This document shows positions 54,228 to 64,000 of a stretch of 64,000 nt of DNA, piece by piece. The DNA comes from Phoenix dactylifera. Lineage: Eukaryota > Streptophyta > Magnoliopsida > Arecales > Arecaceae. A program made the position numbers and the translations under genes. The notes beneath the pieces were generated by a model, which worked only from the letters and a program-made list of their open reading frames with translations, was not told the DNA's origin and made no database searches. Numbering within the stretch: the first letter of the stretch is position 1; the number at the start of each line of letters is the position of its first letter. The DNA is taken from the NCBI RefSeq assembly GCF_009389715.1, contig NC_052395.1, forward strand, positions 620,001 to 684,000, written 5' to 3'.

Positions 54228-56425
54228 GTGAAGGCCTGCCCGGACCCGGTCCACTTGACCGGCCCGACCGGGCTTGGCCCATGCTAGGCTCGTGCATGCT
54301 TCGCACATGACAGATGGAAGACTCTTATCAGAAGTCTTTCTTCTTTCCTTCTCCCCGATGACTCCGACTAGGAGTCGGAGACCTAAGGCCACCGGAGCCC
54401 TAGGTCTCCTTTATATAAGCACCTCCCCACCTCTCCTCCTCCATTGACTATCATCAAGCTCCCTTCTCTTTCTTTTTTCCATTGAAGTTCGCGGCTGCCC
54501 GTCTTTGTGCTCGCTAGAAATCGAGGTCGCCGACGCCTCCTTAGAGCCAAAGTAAGGTCCCCGTCTCCTTCCTTGTTCTTCATTTTTTCGATCGACCCGG
54601 CAATGGCCAAAATTCGGAGAAAGAACATGGGAAAATTCCTATGTTTCTCTCTCTTGTGTTGGTCACCGTCGGTGGCCATTCTCTCGCTGTCGTGCTACTG
54701 TCCTCGGTCGCAGCTACCGTCGGGCTGGAGGCCCTTCCTCCCCTCATTTGTTTCTCGGTGCGGCAGGCTCACACCCCCTCCCCTGTTCCGCAAAGAAAAG
54801 ACAGGAGAGCGATAGAAAAGAGGAAAAAAAAGTTAGAAAAGAAGAGAAGAAGAGAACCTATCTCTCTCTCTCTTGTTTGTTCTCTCTCTATCTTCTCTCT
54901 CTTCTCCCTCTTTCTCTCTCTTCTCTTTATTTGTCTCTCTAAATGGTCCTATGGATCTCAGTATAGAGTCCCATCGACCTAATCTATGAATCCGAGTTGA
55001 TTCCTAAAAGGAGGCTAATCTATGAATCCGAGTTGATCCCTAAAAAGAGGCCTTAAAGTGCTCTGCTGCCCGGGTTGCCTACTAGACCGATCACCCTAAT
55101 CTTGTTAAGTATCTCTGTAATCCATCGATGATGAATCTTGTCGAACAATTTTGGGCCTGATCGAGCCATACCTCATGATTCATTGGTCGAGTTGCGTAGA
55201 CCTGACTTGCCCAGAGCCGCCGAACACTATCACCCGACCGACCATCTCCTTTTCTTATTATTTTAATTTTATTAAAATCATCAAATAAAAATTAATTTTG
55301 CTTTTAATATTTTAAATAGGGTTAACTGAAATTTGATGGTCTAAGGCAAAAGAAGTAAGTAGATCTTGCACTCCTTATTTTTCAAATTATTATGTTTTTC
55401 ATGCATATGATATTTCCAATAAAGAAGTTATGTTTTTCTTAAAATTACGGATCAGTGTATGTGTTATAAAAATCATGCTTGATTATGAAAAATAGTTTCA
55501 TGAATATTTAGATGAAAATAGCTTTGTTATGAAATATGAATGTGATCGTACCATTTAGTATTTTTCATCTATGTATGTGTATGTTTTAAAAAAAAAAGAT
55601 ATAAGTTTTTTAAAGGTTTTCAAATTTTTATGACCGTCCCTAGAAATGGGGGCCAATCGACACCCCCGAGCTAACATCCAATGAAAATAGCCTTCTGCTA
55701 ACAGGTTAAAGTTGGTAACAAATACGAACTATGATATCTTGTCGATTACAAAGATAGCCCTATCACGGGTTGTAGTGACCATAGCGCAAATCTGTGAGCA
55801 CTATTTTAATTGAAAGTATGGATAAATGGTAAATATTTGATGAATATGGATATTTTAAATTGCACTTTTAGCTTTACAAACTTACATGATATGTGCATAC
55901 ATTATTGGTTTGCTATGACAGAGTTTGTTATTATATTTATGAAATGTTTATTTTACAATATAAATTTACTTTCCAAATAATGCATTGAATCATATAAGAA
56001 CTTATGCATGATCCAGTAAGGTAAAGTAAGATTTACTTACTAAGCTATGTCACTTCTATATCTCTATTTTTATTTTCTCTCTCCAAACGAATAGGGTCGA
56101 TAGGAACGAAGGATGGCTCAGGCTTGGAGTTCACGCTAGCAAGCTTGACAATTTTGTAGAAGAATTTTAGTATTTTAAATTGACTATGAATTTGTAGTTA
56201 ATAATTTTCTAAATATTGAGAATTATGGGTTTGGTATTTATGTTTGGATTTAGACACTTTGAACCAGTATTGGGTGCATTTAATGGATAATGAAACTGAA
56301 CTTTTACTTATTATATTTTGTTTGAGATGAATTTGAAAGTTAAATGAAATATTCGGCTCCGTGTTATCGTGGGTTGTACCCCTCAATAGCATGGTCATAT
56401 CATGTCCCGGATATGAGGCGTGATA
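54228..56425 (+). mobile_element. Possible large LTR (decayed)
   Basis: Starts with GC-rich GCCCGGACCCGG and has a strong TATA box TTATATAAGC (54411-54420), followed by a CT-rich leader. It ends near CCCGGATATGAGGCGTGATA, which resembles the GGGGCGTGACA end of many plant Ty3/gypsy LTRs. A short hairpin (CTCCGAC...GTCGGAG) is at about 54362-54381. No partner LTR is in the intron, so it would be a solo LTR. Boundaries are guesses. Confidence 0.35.
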
Positions 56426-56689
56426 GTTCTTAGGAGGAGTTCTCTGATTAGAAGAAATCTGGTGAATAGAAGTTTTTACAGGAGAAGGTTAATAGTGTTG
56501 AAAAAGGGAAATGGTTTCCATGTATGGTAATTTTTATCTGAGGAATCTAGTGAAAAATCCAAATGTGCTGTTATTTTGGGCCAAGGCAGTCATAGTTCTT
56601 ATTGGGATGTGTTTTTTGTCGGGCCTTAAGATGGAGCAAGAACTTGTAGAAGTGGTTATATTATAGACTGGCTAGCGAGGATTTCATTT

Positions 56690-56880
56690 CCTGTGCATGC
56701 TGGCCATACTGGATCATGCCATACCAGTATTGTCCCCCATATTGATACCATACCGACAAATGGTATATCTTGCTGCCTTGGGACCGATAGGTATTTTGTG
56801 TGTCAATACAATATTGTACCATATCAGTAAGGTACTGATATGGGTATGGATACTATTACTTTGAACCTTGCTGGTGTGAT
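56690..56880 (-). repeat. CAAGGTTC/GGTACC-type dispersed repeat, inverted copy
   Basis: Contains CATACCAGTATTG, CCATACCGACAAATGGTATA, GGTACTGATATGGGTATGG and ends GAACCTTG (56872-56879), the inverse of the CAAGGTTC start at 33583. Inside the carrier-gene intron. Confidence 0.5.
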
Positions 56881-58743
56881 AACTTGTAGTTCAAAGTTAA
56901 AAGTCTTGAGCATAACAATACATCATGGTATTTTGGACATGGTTTGTGTATATTATTTTTAATTTTTTGAGGTCATTACTTGGTTAGGGCTTTATAGAAA
57001 TAGACATCATCTGAGTTGGCAAGTTTGTGACACTTGAGTTGTCTCATAGCCCAGCAGGACACAGTGGGTTGCATGCAAACATTTTTGTAATTAGCCTGTG
57101 ATAGCCTTGGACGGAGTTAAAAGGATAAGGTTAGCGAACTTGAGCATGCAAATTAACTCATTATTTTAAGGATTTTTGAATGCGTAAATGGATGTTCTAT
57201 GAAAGTTAAAAGATAATAAAGAGAAATTGGTTGGTCGCATCCTCTATAACCAGATAATTTGGAGGCCTCAACAACTGAGAAAGCTTCATCCAAATTGTCA
57301 TATATTTGACAAAAAAAAATTAATCTATATGAACAGAATGTATGGAGAAAGAACAATGTACTGTTCTGCAGCAAGTTTATGCGATTTCTTTATGTTGCCT
57401 TTTATCTATATAAACAGAATGCTTGTACTTCCTGCTGTTAATTATGTGCAATTGGAAGGATAGATTGACTGCACATTCAATGCTATCAAATTATTCTTTG
57501 CAAATCTCTTTCATGTACTAGTTGAGGGAATAACATTTTTGAGGTCTGTTTCTTATCATCTAGTATTGTGATCTAAAGCTTCAAAATGCACACTGAAAAA
57601 AAAAAATCCACCAGTGAGTAGGCGAGAGGAAAGCCGTCATATCTAAGTCAATCAACTATTCACAAAGTTGGACTAGGATATGGGAGAATGTAGAAAAGCC
57701 AAGTTCATTGTGACCATAGATAATGTAGGAAATCTTGTAGTAGTCTTGACTCGAAGGAGTGCTAATCAAAACTTTATCAGGGCCAAAATGATCCATGATA
57801 AAATTGTGATCATGGTTTATCCTCCTCCTGTATGACAAGTTTGAATTATTTATGATAAACTGCCTCCAACTATTCTGATGTCATTCTAAATTCCTTGGTG
57901 GTCCACCACTCACTTCTGCCGTTTCTCTAGAATATCATGTCTTGTTAGAATATTTTCACAAATGATAATGTAGCTTCTTTTGCACCAGTAACTAGGTTTC
58001 ATCAAGGCATTCTGCTAATGTTGTTATTTATGTTATTTCCTCTCTTTCTTGATGATTTTTTCGAAAAAAAAAAAAAAAAAATCTTACAATGTAAGTTCAT
58101 GTTTACTTGATGCTAATGCCTAATTCCAGTCCTGTCAAGCTGCTTAATAATGTTTAAAATTTTAATGTCATGATAATTGCCTTAAATTGGAATGTCAATA
58201 AAGATATGGATAGTTTCATTAACAGGATACGTGAATTGTTTTGTGATGAAATTCTGGTCCATGCGTTGTAAGATGCTCAAGTCATGACTAGTGGTGCAAA
58301 TTTCATTATTATTTCTTGTTATTGTTATTGTTATTATTAGTGTTAGTGTTAGTATCTGAGCATGGCAGACCATTTCTGATCATCATTTGTATATCCTGAG
58401 CTCGTCTATGATAATGTAAATATATGATGCAGAATTGCAAATGTTGTTGATCCTTGCCGCTATTGGCAACTTTCGCTATTGCCAGCTTAGCTTATGGACT
58501 AGTGTACCACTTTGCACCAGTTATACCTGTCTAACAAAAAACAACGCACTGCCGCCCATAATTGCCCTCTAACTGCATTGCATTTGCATTGGGAACCAAT
58601 TGTTTTTGGTTGGTTGTGTACTTGTATATTATTGGGTTGATGTCTGTCTGGCATGTATTGTGTGGGTTGTTGTGTCAACAAGCTATATGCCGTACTTCGG
58701 TTCTGCTCGTTTTTCCAATGCAATTTGTTATCACTCTTTTCAG
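56881..58743. other. 3' part of carrier-gene intron
   Basis: AT-rich intron sequence with an A run near 58064-58081 and TTATTG repeats near 58315-58350. It ends in CTTTTCAG before exon two. No other gene is supported. Confidence 0.6.
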
Positions 58744-58992
58744 GATCTGTACAGGAAAATGTTGAAAGGTGGAGAAGCATCAGTAGATGGTCGTTGGACA
58801 TCAGTCGCAGGTGCCAAGTTCATGGCGGGGGCTGCAGCTGGCTGCACAACCTCGGCCATCATCTACATAGCCCATACCCTGCGTTGCCCGCCAATGCAAG
58901 GGCATCTCCCTCTTCCTCCACAAGAAAGACGGCGTCAGCGGCATCTACCAGGGCCTACCTGCTGCCTCGCTCCATTGGATGATTGTTCACCG

Positions 58993-59021
58993 GGGCCGGG
59001 GCCGGGGCCGGGGCCGGGGCC
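58993..59021 (+). repeat. (GGGGCC)n hexanucleotide repeat
   Basis: About four and a half units of GGGGCC sit inside carrier exon two, between the segments coding for MIVHRG and LYFGG. In family members these two segments are next to each other, so the repeat is an insertion by unit expansion. Confidence 0.85.
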
Positions 59022-59302
59022 CCTCTACTTTGGAGGACTCCTCTTTCGTTGGGTGAGAGAACCCAAGCAGTCACGACCATGCTAGGGCGGGCTTGGGTCC
59101 TCCTATCCACTAGATACCGTACGGAGCAGAATGATGGAGCAACGGACGTACTCTGGATTGTTGGGGGAACATTTATAGGACGGAGGGCTTAGCTTCCTGT
59201 TACCGTCGAGCGGTCTCTAGCATGTACCGCAGCACTGGAGCAGCTGCTGTACTGGCTTTATGTGATGAGGTGAACAAGTTAATGAGCTGGGCTGGCTTGT
59301 GA

Positions 59303-60537
59303 TTTAAAATAATGTTCTTTTAACTACATTTCCCAGTTGACAGGAGCCGGACTGCAAGAGAAGAGCGGGCCAATGGTATCCTAGATGCAGGCCAAGGGTA
59401 GATCATGTTGCAACATGCTGAGTTGATGTGTATTTTGTGTGTCTGCTGTTCCCATGCTGCTGCAACTTAGAAGGACAAAGCTTTTGTACTTTCAAAAAAA
59501 AGTATAATCCCTCGTTTCAAAGGAGAACCAAGAAAAGCAAGAAAATTTTTCAGTGAGATGGAAATTACCACCAAGCAGGAATTATAAGGTGCAGGCTTTA
59601 TCAGCGTCCGCATCAACTTGAGATGACAGGAGATGCCGTTCGCATTGGGTATGATTTTGGATTTATGGATGGGGAGGCTTGCCGACAGCAGTGCAGTATC
59701 TGAAAACTAAAAGCTTGCTTAGAATAGCAGAATTCCAAGGATGTTCGGATTATTCGAAGCACCAAGTAATATAACATTACAAACTCAATTTTACCGATGA
59801 CAGAAACATTGTCACAATTATATCTTCAAAATGGAGTTAATTTTTTTTATTAAAAAAAAAAAACAATTTCGTGCCAATACAGATATGTTTCTAGTTTTAT
59901 CATCCCGCGACTACTTTTTGTGCCCTCATCGGCACCGCAGTCCCAAGACACTGGATAGTTTTAGCACCGTGGGTAACCTTCCCAACTCTTCAAGCAAATT
60001 GCTGGCCAGAAACCCCCGATCTCCGGTGGGTATCATGGCTAGCTCTGTACAACCACAATGGCTGAAGTCGTCGAATGTCGGTATATACCATCCGTCTTGC
60101 AAGACAAAAGCAAAATCACATCTGTGAACCATAACAAACCACGTTCGACCAGAAGCGACGACCCGAAATTTTTTAAATCCAGAATCATTAATTATGATGA
60201 GAACAAAATGCAAAAATTCACGCACCGAACGTTGCAGAGGTGGCACTGATCTTTCCCAGCCAGAAGGGCGTTCAGCAGTCTAACGAACTTACACACTCAG
60301 GCCCATTTTTAGAACCCAGAAAGCAAGATGATATAATGAAAAGAACCAATGATATGATATAGATATACGATAGACATTAAATTTCTAGGCCCTATTCCAA
60401 TTCCTCTAGATTTCCAATAAAGCGACAATAGGGAATCAGAACAGAAGAGCTCTGCTTGGTCACAATCTCAAACAGATCCTCAAACACTAACACTCAAACA
60501 AAGTCTCACATTACAGTCCCTTCATTTTTAAAACATA
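59303..60537. other. 3' flanks of the carrier relic and NAP1
   Basis: The two genes converge here. The region probably holds both 3' UTRs; no further coding sequence is supported. Confidence 0.5.
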
Positions 60538-62190
60538 CTACTGCTGCTTGCACTCGGCTGGACGTTCCACCTGCTGACCTCCCCCAGCAAGAGCCCCACT
60601 CCTCTGCAGTTCCAGAGAATAAGCAAAACAAATCGGAGATGAAAGCATATTTAAAACACATGCTAAATAACCCGAATAAACAAAAACTTCATTTGGCACA
60701 TCCAGTCCAGTTGTTGATTTGTTGGGACATTTCAAAATGAAGATGGTAAAACTACTAACTACAATTATTATCAAGGAAAAAGACAATTTGAGAGTTCTTC
60801 ATACCTTTTTTCTGACCTTGTCTTCCTCTTCCCTATCCTCATCTTCATCCTCATCCTCATCCTCTTCATCTTCATCATCCTCTTCATCTTCATCATCCTC
60901 TCCATCTTCTTCCTCATCATCCTCCTCTTCTATGCCTTCAAAATCATCCGCCTGAACAGCCTCTCCCGTAAACCATGAAACTGCATGTGGAATAATTTTG
61001 TCCTTTATAGTAGATCTGTGAATCAAAACAGCCTGCTTAGTATCTTACTAAAGGAAATGCAACATGGTTACAAATGTGTCACTTAGACCTTCAAAAATAT
61101 AGAAGAATCAGCTAAATTCAAGCTCTTGAATCTCTTATTTTGAATACAATTAACCAATATATGGTCTTTCAATGTGATAAACAAGTTCAAAGTATCCATT
61201 CCTCATTTCTTCATAAATAAATAGTATCAACAACAACAGCAATGACTCACCCAATATCATAATCCTGCTCCATTTGATTCTGTAGCTGTTCAGCCTGTCC
61301 AGGAGAATGGGAAAAATAAAATTGACTTGTAAACCGTATAATTATTTATTTTTTTTCCTTTCCTTTGTTTTCGTCTCTAGATAAAAAAATAATAATACTT
61401 ACAGTATCTTCATCTATCTCATCATCATCATCGGGGATTTGAGGTGGAGTAAAAAAGTTAAAAAAGCTATCGCAGTCTTCTGTTTTAGTTATGGGCTTGG
61501 TGTTCTTTGATCCCTTTCTAGGTTTCTTTTTCAAAACCTTCCGAGTCAAGCACTTCCCTGGATACCATTCAATTTCAGTCCTACAGCAAAAACCGTTGGA
61601 TGAGTTCTTGCACTTTAAAAACCAAACGTCGCCTGGTATCTAGCAGATAGCAAACAAGTTTACCCTATTGCTTTCTCTAGAACTGGGTCATCCTCATCGA
61701 TCATGTGGTAGGTTTTTGTCAAGACAGAGTTCTTAAAATAAGGATTGGTATCAAAGAAAAATTCGAGCTTGAAACCCTTTGGATTATCAATTCTGCACCA
61801 TTTGATTTCTTTGAGGTACTTCAGTGCTCCTTCATCACGCTCTGTGATCTGAAATCAAGAAACAAAGAAAGAAAATTGCATCACTAGAAATTATTTGTTT
61901 CACCAAATGAGAGTAACAAGATGTGCCTCTTGTAATCCAGCTTACCTCCTCAGCCAGCACTTCATTAGTTTTCATTGCAGTAAGCCAGAAATCAGGCACA
62001 CCTTTTTCTGAGGCAAGAAAGCAAAAAATAAGAATCTAAAACAGCAAATATGAACTAAATAACAACTTAAGCAACTTCTGATAAAAACCTTCACTGGCTT
62101 TATCCACTGCAGAGGCTCCTTCTGCAGCTTCATTTGTAACACCTTCAACTTCAACCACACCATTCACGATCTCATTACGCTGCACAATAT

Positions 62191-62247
<57 letters not shown>

Positions 62248-62524
62248 AGAACAATAATGTCATTTGATACTACATTCAACAAATGCACCACATGTCCAGA
62301 GATAGACAGCCTCAAATATTAGTATTTAAATTTCAAATGCACCTAGATGTTTTGTATTTCACAATGTGATTTTTGGAGACGAAGAAAAATAAATAATCCA
62401 GAAACTAGACTGACTGATAACAAAAGGGTACCTTAGTGTATAATGGTTCATAGAGCTTCTGATATTTGGCTTCAAGTGCTGCTCTTTCCTCAAAGAATTT
62501 CGCCTCTAGCTCATCATGTTGACT
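60538..62524 (-). CDS. NAP1: Nucleosome assembly protein 1 (histone chaperone), 3' part
   Basis: Eight minus-strand exons, from 5' to 3': 62432-62524, 62089-62179, 61946-62007, 61664-61848, 61403-61580, 61251-61294, 60805-61015 and 60538-60603 (TAG). All are GT-AG and in phase. The first exons are beyond the window. NAP1 carries H2A-H2B dimers and takes part in nucleosome assembly. Seen in order: the helix region [19 protein letters not shown] and [53 protein letters not shown], and a long Asp/Glu tail encoded by GAT/GAG repeats (60820-60960). The protein ends CKQQ, a CaaX-like prenylation motif known in plant NAP1;1, where farnesylation affects location. No frame breaks, so it is likely functional. 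Confidence 0.93.
62196..62246. repeat. (TA)n microsatellite in NAP1 intron
   Basis: Pure TA run about 15 bp upstream (in gene sense) of a NAP1 splice acceptor at 62180-62184. Length change here could affect the branch-point region. Confidence 0.9.
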
Positions 62525-64000
62525 CTGGATAACAAGAAATCATTAGCACAATTCCAGCAAACAATTGAAATAAACTTCAATTCCTTTGCTTCGTATTCCG
62601 CATTTATAAACTTAAAATAAGAGTCATAGACTCCTTTTCCTCAATTAGCAAGTTTTTAGAATTGCTTCAGTCGTCACGTATTCCTATGCCCATCCAAATT
62701 CTTTAGTACAATAAGTATTCTTTGAATTTAAACAAGGGAAGTATTGCAAGCAATAATCATGAAAATTCTCAAAACACACGACAAGTGGCAATTTTGGCAG
62801 GAAACAAAGTGCCATGGTGAGGCAGTTTCAAACCCATTAGTTGATAGTAATCTTAGGAATTAATGTCCAAAAACCTTCACCTGGATTAAAAGAAAGATTT
62901 GAGGAGGAAAAAAAAAGGGGTAAGTTAGCCTAGCCCAGGGAAAAGATTTAAAGGAAAGATTAGGATGCACAAGTAGGTGATGCACTAATTGCAGGTTCAC
63001 TCCTGCCAATCAAAGAATAAATTACTCAAAGCAATTCTCACCAATTTTTCCATGTATTGTAAATCAGTTCAGGCTATTGTAGAAAGGAGAGAACCTATGG
63101 TGATTCCTCTGAGAAAAGAAAAGAAAAGAAAAGATGCTCCTGCAAGTTGCAGCCACCTTGGACAAGTGAACAGGCTGTTAAATTAGCCAGGACTAACAGA
63201 GCTGGAAGCAGGCCAAGTAAGTTCTAGAAGGCTACTTGAACTGAGAAATGAGTAATAGATCTCCAAGTTGGAGTATACCGTGTCTGATCCAGACATGAAG
63301 GTATGCACATATGTGAAAGATGGTAAGGAAGGTATGTTCCTTAAAATGACTTAGTGAAGTCCATTTTCCTCTTGAGACTTGATAAGATGGATCTCATGTT
63401 TCCAGCACAAATACATATGCATGAGTTGTATTTGCAGTTTGACACAATACTAGTGTGAAGAGTTCTGTAAAACGCACAGAGAGAGAAAGGAGCAGCTTTT
63501 CCGATGAACTCTTTCAGACTATGGTTTTTCAAGTCATTTTTTACAACTTTCGTTCATCTTTAGCCTCCCACTTCCACTTTTCAACTCTTTGTACTTAAGA
63601 ATCTTCATTCAAAATTCACCCCACCTTCCCATTATCCTTCATAGGTGCCATTCCCAATCATTTCTAATTCACATTTGCCTTGTTTGCAATTTCATAAGAA
63701 AATTGCAAATTAGTATAAATCGAACAGTTTGTAATACGATCTGGTGTAATACAAAAGGATCAGCCAAGTAGAAACCTAAATGAAGGTCAATCCAATTAGT
63801 TCCTAAATATACCTAATCTTCTAATCTCCTCTCTTCTAACATGAAATATCTGACATTTCTTGATCCCAAACAAATTTATCAAACATTTTTATAAATCTAA
63901 TGTCAATTTTGACATCAAATTGTATAAATAAAAAATAAATTTTCTCATCTGATAGAAAGGCAAAGCTGATTCTTTAAGAAGAAGAAAATTATACAAACAA
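62525..64000 (-). other. NAP1 intron running off the window
   Basis: I searched the minus strand for the NAP1 exons that should come before 62524 and saw none, so this is probably a long intron. AT-rich, with no repeats of note. Confidence 0.55.

Larger units (their letters stand above)
48421..59302 (+). pseudogene. Adenine-nucleotide carrier (At5g56450/PM-ANT1 type), frame-broken
   Basis: Two exons: the first ends at 48791, the second is 58744-59302, with an intron of about 9950 bp. Exon one encodes DLVAGAVMGG, the carrier signature APIEWAKLL, TVREEGFLSLWRGN and RYYPSVALNFSL; exon two continues with DLYRKML, FMAGAAAGCTTSAIIY and, in other frames, a DGVSGIYQGLP segment, YFGG, SYPLDTVR and STGAAAVL. 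Order and spacing match mitochondrial-carrier-family ATP transporters of the At5g56450 group. The only ATG upstream (48421) is one frame away from the conserved part. In exon two the second signature has lost PLD between IIY and IAHT, and the reading frame changes at least three times (near 58890, 59020 and 59160). So it looks like a recently dead gene. Draft-sequence indels are the alternative, but neighbouring genes are clean. It is tail to tail with NAP1. Confidence 0.75.

Noticed and set aside
60799..60955. Plus-strand poly-Ser frame
   Set aside because: Antisense of the NAP1 acidic tail.

Overview
This is a plant nuclear window. Genes have many short GT-AG introns, coding exons sit in AT-rich non-coding DNA, and most of the space between and within genes is decayed transposable elements. 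The GC-rich first exons of the cytokinin dehydrogenase and the carrier gene, and the abundance of long (TA)n/(CT)n repeats, suggest a monocot. Protein wording reminds me of palms (Arecaceae), but that is an impression, not a proof. There are no rRNA genes, true tRNA genes, CRISPR arrays or prokaryotic features.

Layout from left to right. 1-6834 (+): the 3' part of a SAM-dependent methyltransferase gene (last four exons). 6835-16690: intergenic, with two tRNA-derived SINE-like elements in this half of the window (one in the wider region at 5.9 kb, one at 8.8-9.2 kb), a complete TRIM-type miniature LTR element inside a TA microsatellite (9.65-10.3 kb) and MITE-like repeats. 16780-19821 (+): a complete five-exon cytokinin dehydrogenase (CKX). 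21808-28332: a decayed Ty1/copia element whose two ends share the terminal 24 bp and a 5-bp target duplication but otherwise do not match. 29911-37503 (+): a complete eight-exon alpha/beta hydrolase with Ser-Asp-His triad and a dead copy of one exon's 5' end in the preceding intron. 38560-39415: an 856-bp fold-back element between a promoter-like cluster and the 5' UTR of the next gene. 41772-46688 (+): a complete hnRNP Q/LIF2-type protein with three RRMs. 48421-59302 (+): a two-exon adenine-nucleotide carrier (At5g56450/PM-ANT1 type) that carries several frame breaks, split by a roughly 10-kb intron full of repeats. 60538-62524 (-): the 3' eight coding exons of a nucleosome assembly protein 1 gene, running off the right edge.

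The genes are not an operon or a pathway cluster. They cover hormone breakdown, RNA binding, histone chaperoning, a hydrolase, a methyltransferase and a carrier relic. What unites the window is the transposon load: fold-back and hAT-like MITEs, SINEs, TRIM-type LTRs and a copia element. Several lie where they could affect expression or splicing. The most interesting is the fold-back element whose right end supplies a TATA-like sequence just before the hnRNP Q 5' UTR.

Exon boundaries below were placed by eye from reading frame and GT-AG sites, and reading phase was checked across every junction of the five intact genes. I found no clear new molecular system; the novel candidates are structural.
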